A stretch of 64,000 bases of DNA, taken from Actinomyces naeslundii. Lineage in GTDB: Bacteria > Actinomycetota > Actinomycetes > Actinomycetales > Actinomycetaceae. The notes below the pieces were generated by a model. The model searched no databases. It was not told the DNA's origin and saw only the letters and a program-made list of their open reading frames with translations. Position numbers and translations under genes: made by a program. The DNA is taken from NCBI RefSeq assembly GCF_001956585.1, contig NZ_MSRR01000019.1:62001-126000 (forward strand), read 5' to 3'. Positions 28,514 through 36,606 of this stretch are shown here, piece after piece; position 1 is the stretch's first letter; the number at the start of each line of letters is the position of its first letter.

Positions 28514-29458
28514 CTAGGCCGCCCGGTTCTGGGACTGGGGCACGTCCTGGTGGGCGGGATCGGTGCGGTACTCGACGGAGTCGCTGGTCAGGTTCAGGTA
28601 GGCCTCTTCGAGGCTGGCGTGGATGGTGGTGAGCTCGTGCAGGACGATGCCGCCCTGGGCGGCGAGCTCGCCGATGGCGGCGGCGGTGGCGTCGGTGGTC
28701 TCCAGGACGCTGGGGGCCACGGGACGAGCGGCCAGGTTGCGGGCGGCCATGAGCTCGGCGAGCCGGGTGGCCTGCGGCGAGGCCACGCGCACGCGGTCGG
28801 TGGTGGCCGAGGCGATGACGTCGTCGACCCGGCCGGTCGACAGGATGCGACCGCGACCGATGACCAGGAGCTGGTCGGCGGTCTGGGCCATCTCGCTCAT
28901 GAGGTGGGAGGAGATGAAGACGGTGCGGCCCTCGCCGGCCAGGCGGCGGCAGGTCTCTCGCACCCACTTGACGCCCTCGGGATCCAGGCCGTTGACGGGC
29001 TCGTCGAACAGAAGCACGCCGGGGTCGCCCAGGAGAGCGGCGGCGATGCCCAGGCGCTGTCCCATGCCCAGGGAGAAGCCCTTGACGCGCTTCTTGGCCA
29101 CCGAGGTCAGACCGGTGATCTCCAGGACCTCGTCGACCCGCTTGGTGGGGATGCCGTTGGAGGCGGCCAGCTGACGCAGGTGGCTGCGGGCGCTGCGCGA
29201 TCCGTGCAGGCCCTTGGCGTCCAGCAGGGCGCCCACCTCGCACAGGGGAGCGGACAGCTCCCGGTAGGGGTGCCCGTTGACGGTGACCGTGCCACTGGTG
29301 GGCTTGTCCAGGCCCATGATCATGCGCATCGTGGTGGATTTGCCGGCCCCGTTGGGGCCCAGGAAGCCGGTCACGGTGCCGGGCTTGACGGTGAAGGAGA
29401 TGTTGTCGACCGCGGTCTTGTGACCGTAGCGCTTGGTGAGATTGACTGCCTCGATCAT
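28514..29458 (-). CDS. ABC exporter ATP-binding protein
   Basis: 314 aa, DrrA/BcrA-like. Walker A GPNGAGKST (34-42), signature FSLGMGQR (128-135), Walker B VLLFDEPVNGLDP, H-loop in VFISSHLMSEM. The C-terminal 80 aa extend beyond the core, as in drug/bacteriocin-resistance ATPases. First gene of a reverse-strand cluster ATPase-permease-kinase-regulator; an antibiotic-sensing detoxification role is inferred from that layout. Confidence 0.93.
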   Translation of the reverse strand: MIEAVNLTKRYGHKTAVDNISFTVKPGTVTGFLGPNGAGKSTTMRMIMGLDKPTSGTVTVNGHPYRELSAPLCEVGALLDAKGLHGSRSARSHLRQLAASNGIPTKRVDEVLEITGLTSVAKKRVKGFSLGMGQRLGIAAALLGDPGVLLFDEPVNGLDPEGVKWVRETCRRLAGEGRTVFISSHLMSEMAQTADQLLVIGRGRILSTGRVDDVIASATTDRVRVASPQATRLAELMAARNLAARPVAPSVLETTDATAAAIGELAAQGGIVLHELTTIHASLEEAYLNLTSDSVEYRTDPAHQDVPQSQNRAA

Positions 29459-29888
29459 GATGTTCCTTCTTCGACGTAGGCCTCGGATGAGGTGGAGGCT
29501 GGCTTGCCTGGTTTTCCAGGGGCCAACCGGATGGCTCCAGCCTAGAAAGGCGCCGTCATCGGCGAATCGGCCGGGGTGACGAACCTGGGACTATCCGGGG
29601 CCAAGCCGCCAGGGGGAGGCGGATCGTCCTGGAGGATGAGAACCGATTGATCGGGGTGTCCGGGCGGACCGGAGAAAACCGCTGGAGGAAGGCGCCGGCG
29701 TGTGGCGAATGGATGGGTACCTCTCCCCTGAGCGCTACGTCGTCAGGGAAAAGGGTTCCCTTCGGCGCACCGGGAGTGCGCATAATTGGGTCCAGTCTCC
29801 GGTAACGGCCCTCCACGGCCGGCCGGGCTGCGAGCGGGCGCCCCCGGGCCGTTCGCCCCAGACCCCCTCAGAGAGGATTGAGAGGATC
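29459..29888. other. Divergent promoter region, 430 bp
   Basis: Separates the ABC exporter cluster from the Bax-inhibitor gene. A palindrome GCGCAC-N5-GTGCGC (29765-29781) abuts CATAAT (29781-29786), which could be the -10 of the forward gene. CCTGG-TTTT-CCAGG near 29506 may act on the exporter side. No gene was found. Confidence 0.4.
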
Positions 29889-30872
29889 ATGTCCAACCCC
29901 TTCTTCAACCGTAGCGCCGCCTTCCAGGAGGGCGGCCGGGTGGAAGGGTCGGCCCCGACCCAGACGCCCAACGGATACCCCACGATGCCCGGCTACCAGG
30001 CCGGCCAATACGGTCAGTACGGCCAGCAGGCCGCCGGCTACGGGCAGCAGTACGGCCAGTACGGTCAGGCCGCCAACCAGTACGGTCAGACTGCCGGATA
30101 CGGCCAGGTGAGCCCCGAGCAGATGGCCGGCCTGGAGGCCCAGTACCAGGCGCCGTCGGCCACCAACGCGGACATGCGCCGTATGACCTACGACGACGTC
30201 ATCATCCGCACCGCCGGAATGTTCGCCCTCATCCTGGCCCTGGGCGCCCTGTCCTGGAACCTGGTAACCAGTACGGATGAGTCGACCATCGGGTTGGGCC
30301 TCATGGCGATGTTCGTCGGCTTCGTCGGCAGCCTTGTCCTGGGACTCGTCAACTCCTTCAAGCGGGTGCCCTCCCCGGCCCTCATCCTGGCCTACGCGGC
30401 CTTCGAGGGCCTCCTGCTCGGCGGTTTCTCCGGCTTCATGGAGGCCCGCTACGAGGGCATCGTCGTCCAGGCCGTGCTGGCGACGCTGGCCACCTTCGGT
30501 GCCATGCTCGCCGCCTACTCCTACGGTGGCTTCCGGGTCCAGGGGCGGTTCCGCCGGGTGGTGGTCGTGGCCACGTTCGGTTACGGGATCTTCTGCCTCA
30601 TCAACCTCGGTCTCATGGCGACCGGTGCGACCACCGGGGCCTGGGGACTGCGCTCCATGACCATCATGGGGATCCCGCTGGGCATTCCGCTCGGGATTCT
30701 TGCGGTCGTCCTGGCCTCCCTCTTCCTGGCGATCGACTTCGAGTCCATTGAGAACGGGGTTCGCAACGGGCTGCCTCAGCGCTATGCCTGGGCGGGGGCC
30801 TTCGGCCTGGTCCTCACCATCGTGTGGCTCTACGTGGAGTTCCTCCGCCTGCTGAGCTATTTACGAGACTGA
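29889..30872 (+). CDS. Bax inhibitor-1/YccA-family membrane protein
   Basis: 327 aa from ATG 29889 (GAGAGGA upstream). Residues about 36-85 are Gln/Tyr/Gly repeats (QYGQ units). DMRRMTYDDVIIRTAGMF then begins the membrane part, with seven segments typical of BI-1 and ending LVLTIVWLYVEFLRLLSYLRD. Members are proposed Ca2+ or proton channels linked to membrane protein quality control; the role in actinobacteria is not established. The terminal Asp/Arg pair is conserved in the family. Confidence 0.92.
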   Translation: MSNPFFNRSAAFQEGGRVEGSAPTQTPNGYPTMPGYQAGQYGQYGQQAAGYGQQYGQYGQAANQYGQTAGYGQVSPEQMAGLEAQYQAPSATNADMRRMTYDDVIIRTAGMFALILALGALSWNLVTSTDESTIGLGLMAMFVGFVGSLVLGLVNSFKRVPSPALILAYAAFEGLLLGGFSGFMEARYEGIVVQAVLATLATFGAMLAAYSYGGFRVQGRFRRVVVVATFGYGIFCLINLGLMATGATTGAWGLRSMTIMGIPLGIPLGILAVVLASLFLAIDFESIENGVRNGLPQRYAWAGAFGLVLTIVWLYVEFLRLLSYLRD

Positions 30873-30930
30873 CTCGATTCGCGGGCTCGAGGCCGATTCG
30901 TCCGGTCCGGGCTTGCGCCACCGCCTCGGA

Positions 30931-30964
30931 CGGGGCCGGGACGTGTTGCAGCGTCCCGGCCCCG
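30931..30964 (+). terminator. Hairpin after Bax-inhibitor gene
   Basis: Perfect 13-bp GC stem (30931-30943 with 30952-30964), 8-nt loop, no T-tract. Confidence 0.6.
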
Positions 30965-31116
30965 CCGCGTATCCGGGCGATTGTCCGCTGCGTGCCCGCC
31001 GTGGTTTCCTCGGCGCGCTCCGGGGCGCCTCGGCCCCGTTAGACCCGCGTGGGGAGTTCGCGATGGGCCGAGGCCCGTAGCGACCTCGGACCAGGGGCCT
31101 CACGTAGGCTCGCCGC

Positions 31117-31524
31117 ATGATCAACATCAACATGCCCTCCGTCGAGGGCGCCAAGGGCACCAAGCCCACGCTCACCTTCCCCGGGCCCGAGGCCCCCGAG
31201 GGCCTGCAGGTCCAGGTGCTCGACGCCGGCGACGGCCAGGTGGTCGAGGCCGGTGACACGATCGTGGCCAACTACCTCGGGCAGATCTGGGGCGGCGACG
31301 TCTTCGACAACTCCTACGACCGCGGTCAGCCGCTGAACTTCCAGGTCGGTGTCGGCATGGTCATCCGTGGCTGGGACGACGCCCTCGTGGGGCAGCGCGT
31401 GGGCTCGCGCCTCCTGCTGTCCATCCCCTCCGAGCTCGGCTACGGCGACCGCGGCGTCCCGCAGGCCGGTATCCGGGGCGGCGACACCCTCGTCTTCGTC
31501 ACGGAGATCCTCGGCGTCATCTGA
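31117..31524 (+). CDS. FKBP-type peptidyl-prolyl cis-trans isomerase
   Basis: 135 aa, a single FKBP domain without signal peptide, so cytoplasmic. Family residues visible: VANYLGQIWGGDVFDNSYDRGQPLNFQVG, MVIRGWDDALVGQRVGSRLLLSIPSELGYG, GDTLVFVTEILGV. Single-gene unit. Confidence 0.95.
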   Translation: MININMPSVEGAKGTKPTLTFPGPEAPEGLQVQVLDAGDGQVVEAGDTIVANYLGQIWGGDVFDNSYDRGQPLNFQVGVGMVIRGWDDALVGQRVGSRLLLSIPSELGYGDRGVPQAGIRGGDTLVFVTEILGVI

Positions 31525-31549
31525 GCCGGGCTCTCCCGTCCACTGGTCC

Positions 31550-31620
31550 GCGCGTTCGTACGGTAGGCGCCGCAGACGTACCTCAGGGGTGCGTCCCGGA
31601 GCCCTACGGTACGAACGCGC
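31550..31620. repeat. Long inverted repeat (18-bp arms, 35-nt loop)
   Basis: Arms 31550-31567 and 31603-31620 pair at 17 of 18 positions (GCGCGTTCGTACGGTAGG with CCTACGGTACGAACGCGC). It lies 25 bp after the FKBP stop and may act as a terminator, but a similar arm pair at 23222-23291 suggests a small dispersed repeat. Confidence 0.65.
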
Positions 31621-31727
31621 GCTTGCTCGCGGCGGCTCGGCTCGGCGATAGCTGCGATGACCTGTGAGTGGTGCGCTCGCCCGCCGGATGCTTGCCGGCT
31701 CTTTCACGCGGCTGCTGTCATGGTGCG

Positions 31728-32768
31728 ATGAAGTTGCTTCCGCCCAAGGCTCGTCCCGGTGATCGCGTCGCGATCCTGTCCCCTTCCTTGGCGGCCCCCG
31801 GTTTCGCCCCGGCGGTTCACGAGCAGGCCATGACCAGGCTCGCCGCTCTCACCGGCCTGGTCCCCGTGGAGTACCCGACCACGAGGCAGCTCGGCGCCTC
31901 GCCCGAGGAACGTGCCCGCGATCTCAATGCCGCATTCGCCGATCCAAGCATCCGCGCGATCTTGGCGACCGTGGGCGGCGAGGACCAGATCGCGGTCATA
32001 CCGCACCTCGACGGCGCCGCGGCGCTGTCCGACCCCAAGCCATTCCTCGGGTTCAGCGACAACACGAACCTCCACCAGTGGCTGTGGTCGCTGGGCATCG
32101 CCAGCTTCTACGGCGGTTCCACCCAGGTCCACGTCGGCCCGGGCCCGCACGTCGACCCGATCCACCTCGACTCGCTGCGGGCGGCGCTGCTGACCGGGGC
32201 AGAGCTGGAGATCACCGAACCGGGGGAGTCCGAGGACATGGGGCACGACTGGCTCGACCCCCGAGCCCTCACCGAGTTCGGTGAGCGCGAGGCCACCGAG
32301 CCCTGGACCTGGGCGGGGCCGTCCCGCTCGGTGACCGGTCCCACCTGGGGTGGCTGCCTCGAGGTGCTCCAGTGGGTGCTGACCGCCGGCCGGTTCCCGG
32401 CCGACCCCCACGTCCTGGACGGCGCCGTCATGCTCATCGAGACCTCGGAGATGCTCCCGTCAGCTTCTGAGGTGGCGTGGATCCTGCGCGCCATGGGCGA
32501 GCGCGGACTGCTGGCCGCCGTCGACGCGGTCCTCGTGGCTCGCCCACCCGCCTCCTCGCTGGAGGACCGCCGGGACGCCCCGGCCAGGGCCCGCTTCCGA
32601 GCGGAGCAGCGTGATGCCGTCGTCGAGACCGTCGGGCGCTACAACCCTGAGGCGGTCATCTGCGTAGGGGTCCCCTTCGGACACACCCGCCCCCAGTGGA
32701 TCGTGCCGCACGGCGGAACCATGACTCTTGACGGCGCCTCGCACCGGATCACTGCCAGCTACGCCTGA
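31728..32768 (+). CDS. LD-carboxypeptidase (peptidase S66, LdcA/MccF family)
   Basis: 346 aa from ATG 31728; no clear ribosome site. The nucleophile Ser110 lies in FLGFSDNTNLHQWLW, the catalytic Glu in MLIETSEMLPSASEV, and His in VPFGHTRPQW. S66 enzymes cleave the terminal D-Ala from muropeptide tetrapeptides during wall recycling, or inactivate microcin-C-like compounds (MccF branch). Which applies cannot be settled here; the absence of a signal peptide fits either. Confidence 0.9.
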   Translation: MKLLPPKARPGDRVAILSPSLAAPGFAPAVHEQAMTRLAALTGLVPVEYPTTRQLGASPEERARDLNAAFADPSIRAILATVGGEDQIAVIPHLDGAAALSDPKPFLGFSDNTNLHQWLWSLGIASFYGGSTQVHVGPGPHVDPIHLDSLRAALLTGAELEITEPGESEDMGHDWLDPRALTEFGEREATEPWTWAGPSRSVTGPTWGGCLEVLQWVLTAGRFPADPHVLDGAVMLIETSEMLPSASEVAWILRAMGERGLLAAVDAVLVARPPASSLEDRRDAPARARFRAEQRDAVVETVGRYNPEAVICVGVPFGHTRPQWIVPHGGTMTLDGASHRITASYA

Positions 32769-32795
32769 ACAGCTCGGGGCTGCGGCACCTGGGAT

Positions 32796-33015
32796 ACTCT
32801 AGAGACGGCGCGCTCGCGCCACACCCGGTAGCACGAACTGCACGGTCCGGAGGAAGTCCGGATGACGCCGTCGGGCCACAGGCCCTGCATCCGCCCCGAA
32901 CTTGTCGTGGGCAAGCGACAACCAGGCGTTCGTCACCTCGGGGATGCCGTTCATCGGACGTCACGGGGACTCCTGCTGCGCCGGGTGCGATCACTCGCAC
33001 CCGAAAAGGAGTCCC
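32796..33015 (+). ncRNA. Structured 5' leader of DUF2992 gene, candidate yjdF-class riboswitch
   Basis: About 210 nt following a possible -10 (TACTCT, 32796-32801). By eye it forms several nested stems. A closing stem GACGGCG (32805-32811) pairs with CGCCGTC (32867-32873). Inside it is TCCGGA-GGAAG-TCCGGA. Next come GGGCC-ACA-GGCCC, then CCCCGA...TCGGGG extended by GCAT...ATGC, enclosing TTGTCG...CGACAA. Last is GGGACTCCT (32966-32974) pairing with AGGAGTCCC (33007-33015) around GGGTGCGA/TCGCACCC. That last stem buries the Shine-Dalgarno AGGAG directly before ATG 33016. The yjdF RNA class precedes genes of this family in Firmicutes and binds azaaromatics; membership here is inference from gene context and structure. 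Confidence 0.65.
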
Positions 33016-33528
33016 ATGTCAAGCACGCCCACCCCCGACAGGCGGACCGGTGTCCCCGCCAGCATCTCAGCCCAGCTCACCGTGTTCTTCGACGGCCGCT
33101 TCTGGGTCGGCGTCCTCGAGCACCATGAACTCCGCCATGGCGGCGACGCGAACAGTCGTGCCATCACGGTGCGGGCGGCACGACACGTCTTCGGCGCCGA
33201 GCCCAGCGACGTCGAGCTCTACGACTTCCTCCTGACTCATGGCGGGATCCTCATCGACCGGGCCGCTGCTTCTCCTCCGGTACCGGCGCCCAGATCAGTG
33301 GACTCGTCGTCGACTCCCCGCCCCAATCCCAAGCGCGCCGCCCGGCAGGCCGCCAAGGAGGCCGCCCGGGCGCGCCCGTCCACCGCTGCGCAGGCCGCCC
33401 TGGCCGCTGCTCGCGAGGAGTCATCCGCTCGCGGGGCCCGCAACCGGAGCCGGCGCCGCCGTCAGGAGGCGGACGAGGCCTGGGTTCGCCGTCGGGAGCG
33501 GGCCAAGCGCCGTCATCGCGGCCGTTGA
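33016..33528 (+). CDS. DUF2992/YjdF-family protein
   Basis: 170 aa from ATG 33016, preceded by AAAAGGAGTCCC. The conserved core is ISAQLTVFFDGRFWVGVLEHHE, then ITVRAARHVFGAEPSDVELYDFLL. The second half is a Lys/Arg/Ala-rich charged helix ending in RRRERAKRRHRGR, typical of YjdF. Function is unknown; in Bacillus the gene is controlled by a riboswitch sensing azaaromatic compounds, suggesting a role in handling toxic heterocycles. The structured leader with a sequestered ribosome site supports post-transcriptional control. Confidence 0.85.
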   Translation: MSSTPTPDRRTGVPASISAQLTVFFDGRFWVGVLEHHELRHGGDANSRAITVRAARHVFGAEPSDVELYDFLLTHGGILIDRAAASPPVPAPRSVDSSSTPRPNPKRAARQAAKEAARARPSTAAQAALAAAREESSARGARNRSRRRRQEADEAWVRRRERAKRRHRGR

Positions 33529-33786
33529 CGCAAGAGAGGTGTTCCGGAAATCGTGGCTGCGAGGGCTGCCTGGCGGGCGTCGGCGTCGGTGCCCGGTAGC
33601 CTCCTCCAGACCGCGCCGGATCAGCGTTATCGCGGGTGTCACGTCTCAGGGAGAGGAAGCGGTGCGGCACCAGGGGCCAACGAGGGCTACGCTATGGCAA
33701 CACGGCGTCGTGAAGCGCTGGCCATTCCCCTGCGGCCGGCTCCTTGCGACGCCGTTCCAGTCCGCTTGCCTGAGAAGGAACCGCTC

Positions 33787-35673
33787 ATGCCGCAGTACCG
33801 CAGCGCCACCTCCACCCACGGCCGCAACATGGCGGGCGCCCGGGCTCTGTGGCGGGCCACAGGCGTCAAGGACTCGGACTTCGGTAAACCTATCATCGCC
33901 ATCGCGAACTCCTTCACCCAGTTCGTCCCCGGGCACGTGGGCCTGCGCGACGTCGGGCGCCTCGTGGCCACCGAGATCGAGGCCGCCGGCGGCCTGGCCA
34001 AGGAGTTCAACACGATCGCCGTCGACGACGGCATCGCCATGGGCCATGACGGCATGCTCTACTCCCTGCCCAGCCGCGATCTCATCGCCGACTCCGTGGA
34101 GTACATGGTCAGCGCCCACTGCGCCGACGCCCTCGTGTGCATCTCCAACTGCGACAAGATCACCCCGGGCATGCTCATGGCCGCCATGCGGCTCAACATC
34201 CCGGCCATCTTCATCTCCGGCGGCCCCATGGAGTCGGGCAAGATGATCGCCGCCGACGGCACCACCCGCAAGCTCGACCTCATCGACGCCATGATGGACG
34301 CCGCTGACCCCACGGTCGCCGACGAGACCATCAGCGCCATCGAGCGCCTGGCCTGCCCCACCTGCGGCTCCTGCTCGGGCATGTTCACCGCCAACTCCAT
34401 GAACTGCCTCACCGAGGCCCTCGGCCTGGCCCTGCCCATGAATGGCACCCTGCTGGCCACCCACGCCGACCGCGGCGAGCTCTTCAAACGGGTGGGCCAC
34501 CAGATCGTCGAGATCACCCGGGCCTACTACGAGCACGACGACGACTCCGTCCTGCCGCGCTCCATCGCCACCAAGGCCGCCTTCGAGAACGCCATGAGCC
34601 TGGACATCGCCATGGGCGGCTCCACCAATACCGTCCTGCACCTGCTGGCCGCCGCCCAGGAGGCCGAGGTCGACTTCACCATGGCCGACATCGACCGCCT
34701 CTCGCGCAAGGTCCCCCACCTGGCCAAGGTCGCGCCGTCGACGAACCTCTACCACATCGAGGACGTCCACCGCGCCGGCGGCATTATCGGCATCCTCGGC
34801 GAGCTCGACCGCGGAGGCCTGCTGGAGACCTCCACCACCAACGTCCTGCGCTCCACCCTGGGTGACGAGCTCGCCGCCTACGACATCGCCCGCCCCGGCC
34901 CCGACGGCGTCCCCGGCTCCCAGGTCAGCGAGGAGATCCGCACCGGCTACCTCGCCGCCCCCGCCGGCGTGCGCACCACCGAGATGTTCTCCCAGGCCTC
35001 CCGCTGGGAGTCCCTCGACACCGACCGCGCCGCCGGCTGCATCCGCGACATCGCGCACGCCTACTCCGCCGACGGCGGCCTGGCCGTCCTCTTCGGCAAC
35101 ATCGCCGAGAAGGGCTGCATCGTCAAGACCGCCGGCGTGGACGAGTCGATCCTGACCTTCTCCGGGCCCGCCGTCGTCTTCGAGTCCCAGGAGGACGCCG
35201 TCGCCGGGATCCTCGGCAAGCAGGTGACCTCCGGTGACGTCGTCATCATCAGCCACGAGGGACCGCGCGGTGGCCCCGGTATGCAGGAGATGCTCTACCC
35301 GACGACGTACATCAAGTCCATGCACCTGGGTAAGGAGTGCGCCCTACTCACCGACGGGCGCTTCTCCGGGGGCACCTCCGGCCTGAGCATCGGTCACGTC
35401 TCCCCGGAGGCGGCGGCCGGCGGACTCATCGGCCTGGTGCGCAGCGGCGACGTCATCGACATCGACATCCCGCGCCGCTCCATCTCCGTGCGCCTGAGCG
35501 ATGAGGAGATCGAGCGCCGCCGGGCCGAGGAGGAGGCCCGCGGAGAGGACGCCTGGACCCCGCACGTGGACCGGCCCCGCAAGGTCTCCGCAGCACTGCG
35601 CGCCTACGCGATGCTCGCCACCAGCGCCGACCTGGGCGCTGTACGCGACCTCAAGCGCCTCGGGATGAAGTAG
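33787..35673 (+). CDS. ilvD: Dihydroxy-acid dehydratase
   Basis: 628 aa from ATG 33787 (AAGGA upstream). Fe-S dehydratase in valine/isoleucine/CoA synthesis. Cluster-binding Cys are in [10 protein letters not shown] (about 122) and [19 protein letters not shown] (about 190-205). Further signatures are [21 protein letters not shown] and the C-terminal LKRLGMK. The length fits the longer IlvD class. ilvA lies 6.6 kb downstream, so the pathway genes are not in one operon here. Confidence 0.97.
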   Translation: MPQYRSATSTHGRNMAGARALWRATGVKDSDFGKPIIAIANSFTQFVPGHVGLRDVGRLVATEIEAAGGLAKEFNTIAVDDGIAMGHDGMLYSLPSRDLIADSVEYMVSAHCADALVCISNCDKITPGMLMAAMRLNIPAIFISGGPMESGKMIAADGTTRKLDLIDAMMDAADPTVADETISAIERLACPTCGSCSGMFTANSMNCLTEALGLALPMNGTLLATHADRGELFKRVGHQIVEITRAYYEHDDDSVLPRSIATKAAFENAMSLDIAMGGSTNTVLHLLAAAQEAEVDFTMADIDRLSRKVPHLAKVAPSTNLYHIEDVHRAGGIIGILGELDRGGLLETSTTNVLRSTLGDELAAYDIARPGPDGVPGSQVSEEIRTGYLAAPAGVRTTEMFSQASRWESLDTDRAAGCIRDIAHAYSADGGLAVLFGNIAEKGCIVKTAGVDESILTFSGPAVVFESQEDAVAGILGKQVTSGDVVIISHEGPRGGPGMQEMLYPTTYIKSMHLGKECALLTDGRFSGGTSGLSIGHVSPEAAAGGLIGLVRSGDVIDIDIPRRSISVRLSDEEIERRRAEEEARGEDAWTPHVDRPRKVSAALRAYAMLATSADLGAVRDLKRLGMK

Positions 35674-35719
35674 CCCGGGCGGGCCGGGGGTGACGACCCG
35701 GACTGACCAATTGCGTATT

Positions 35720-35734
35720 TGAAAATCGTTGTCA
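35720..35734. promoter_or_regulatory. Zur-like box 1
   Basis: TGAAAATCGTTGTCA matches the actinobacterial Zur palindrome TGAAAATGATTTTCA at 12 of 15 positions. It overlaps a possible -35 (TTGAAA, 35719-35724) of the importer promoter. Confidence 0.6.
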
Positions 35735-35738
35735 CTCG

Positions 35739-35744
35739 TATCTA
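35739..35744 (+). promoter_or_regulatory. Possible -10 hexamer of importer operon
   Basis: TATCTA lies between the two Zur-like boxes, 10 nt before GTG 35755, so the transcript would have almost no leader. Confidence 0.4.
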
Positions 35745-35754
35745 AAGTTTGCGT

Positions 35755-36606
35755 GTGACAATCGTTCTCAGATCGTTGGTGGTGCGCTCCGGCAGCACTG
35801 CGCTGGTCGACGGCGTCGACCTGCGTCTTGCACCCGGGAGCCGGACCGCCCTGGTCGGCGCCTCCGGTGCGGGCAAGTCCCTGACCTGTGCCGCGCTCGC
35901 GGGCACCCTCCCCGCCGGACTGGAGGTCTCCGGCTCCTTAACCGTTGATCCCGACGGCGGTGGTTCTGGTAACGGCTCGCGCGCGGACTGCGATCAAGGA
36001 GGCAGGACCGAGCGCACCAACCTTCTGGGGCTGCCAGCTGCGCGGCGTCCCCGCGGCTGCCGCATCGCGCTGGTGCCCCAGGACCACTCGACCGCCCTGC
36101 ACCCGCTCATCGCGGTCGGTCGCCAGATCTTCCTGGCCTCCCAGGCCGCCGGACGCACCCTGGGCGAGGCCGATCAGTGCGCCACCGACTATCTCTACGC
36201 CGTCGGACTCGACGAGTCTCTCGCCGACCGCGTGCCCAGTCGTCTCTCCGGAGGCCAGCGCCAACGCATCAGCCTGGCCCTGGCCCTGGCCGCCGAGCCC
36301 GCCCTCATGATCGCCGACGAGCCCACCACCGCCCTCGACGTCGTCGCCCGAGCCGAGATCCTCAGGCTCCTGACCTCCCTGACCAGCCTGCCCGAGGCCC
36401 CGGCCCTGCTTCTCATCACTCACGACCTGCCCGCCGCCGCGATCTGCGAGAACGTCGTCGTCCTTCACGGCGGCGCCGTCATAGAGCGCGGCCCCGCAGC
36501 CCAGGTCCTGGCTCACCCCGAGCATCCGGTCACGGCCGCCATGTGCGAGGCCGCCGCCGAGGAGACCATCGACGGGGCCCTGGCCGCTGCCGGAGCCGCC
36601 GCATGA
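35755..36606 (+). CDS. Opp/Nik-type ABC importer ATPase 1
   Basis: 283 aa from GTG 35755; an in-frame TTG at 35749 is the alternative. Walker A GASGAGKS (35-42), signature LSGGQRQRISLALALA, Walker B ALMIADEPTTALD, H-loop LLLITHDLP. DppD/NikD-like. A Gly/Ser/Asp-rich insert of about 30 aa separates Walker A from the Q-loop (ALVPQDHSTALHPL). The conserved C-terminal extension after the ATPase core is short, and no Cys-rich Fe-S motif is seen. First gene of a tightly coupled four-gene operon; the stop overlaps the next start. Confidence 0.93.
   Translation: MTIVLRSLVVRSGSTALVDGVDLRLAPGSRTALVGASGAGKSLTCAALAGTLPAGLEVSGSLTVDPDGGGSGNGSRADCDQGGRTERTNLLGLPAARRPRGCRIALVPQDHSTALHPLIAVGRQIFLASQAAGRTLGEADQCATDYLYAVGLDESLADRVPSRLSGGQRQRISLALALAAEPALMIADEPTTALDVVARAEILRLLTSLTSLPEAPALLLITHDLPAAAICENVVVLHGGAVIERGPAAQVLAHPEHPVTAAMCEAAAEETIDGALAAAGAAA
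35756..35770. promoter_or_regulatory. Zur-like box 2
   Basis: TGACAATCGTTCTCA matches the Zur consensus at 11 of 15 positions and overlaps the start codon of the first importer gene. It lies 36 bp from box 1, centre to centre. Confidence 0.55.

Noticed and set aside
30001-30120. Tandem repeats in the Bax-inhibitor gene (cagtacggt units)
   Set aside because: They encode the QYGQ-rich N-terminal tail in frame; not a separate DNA element.
36177-36602. Upstream extension of ATPase 2 within ATPase 1
   Set aside because: Arg-rich out-of-frame translation; the true start ATG 36603 overlaps the previous stop in the usual 4-bp manner.
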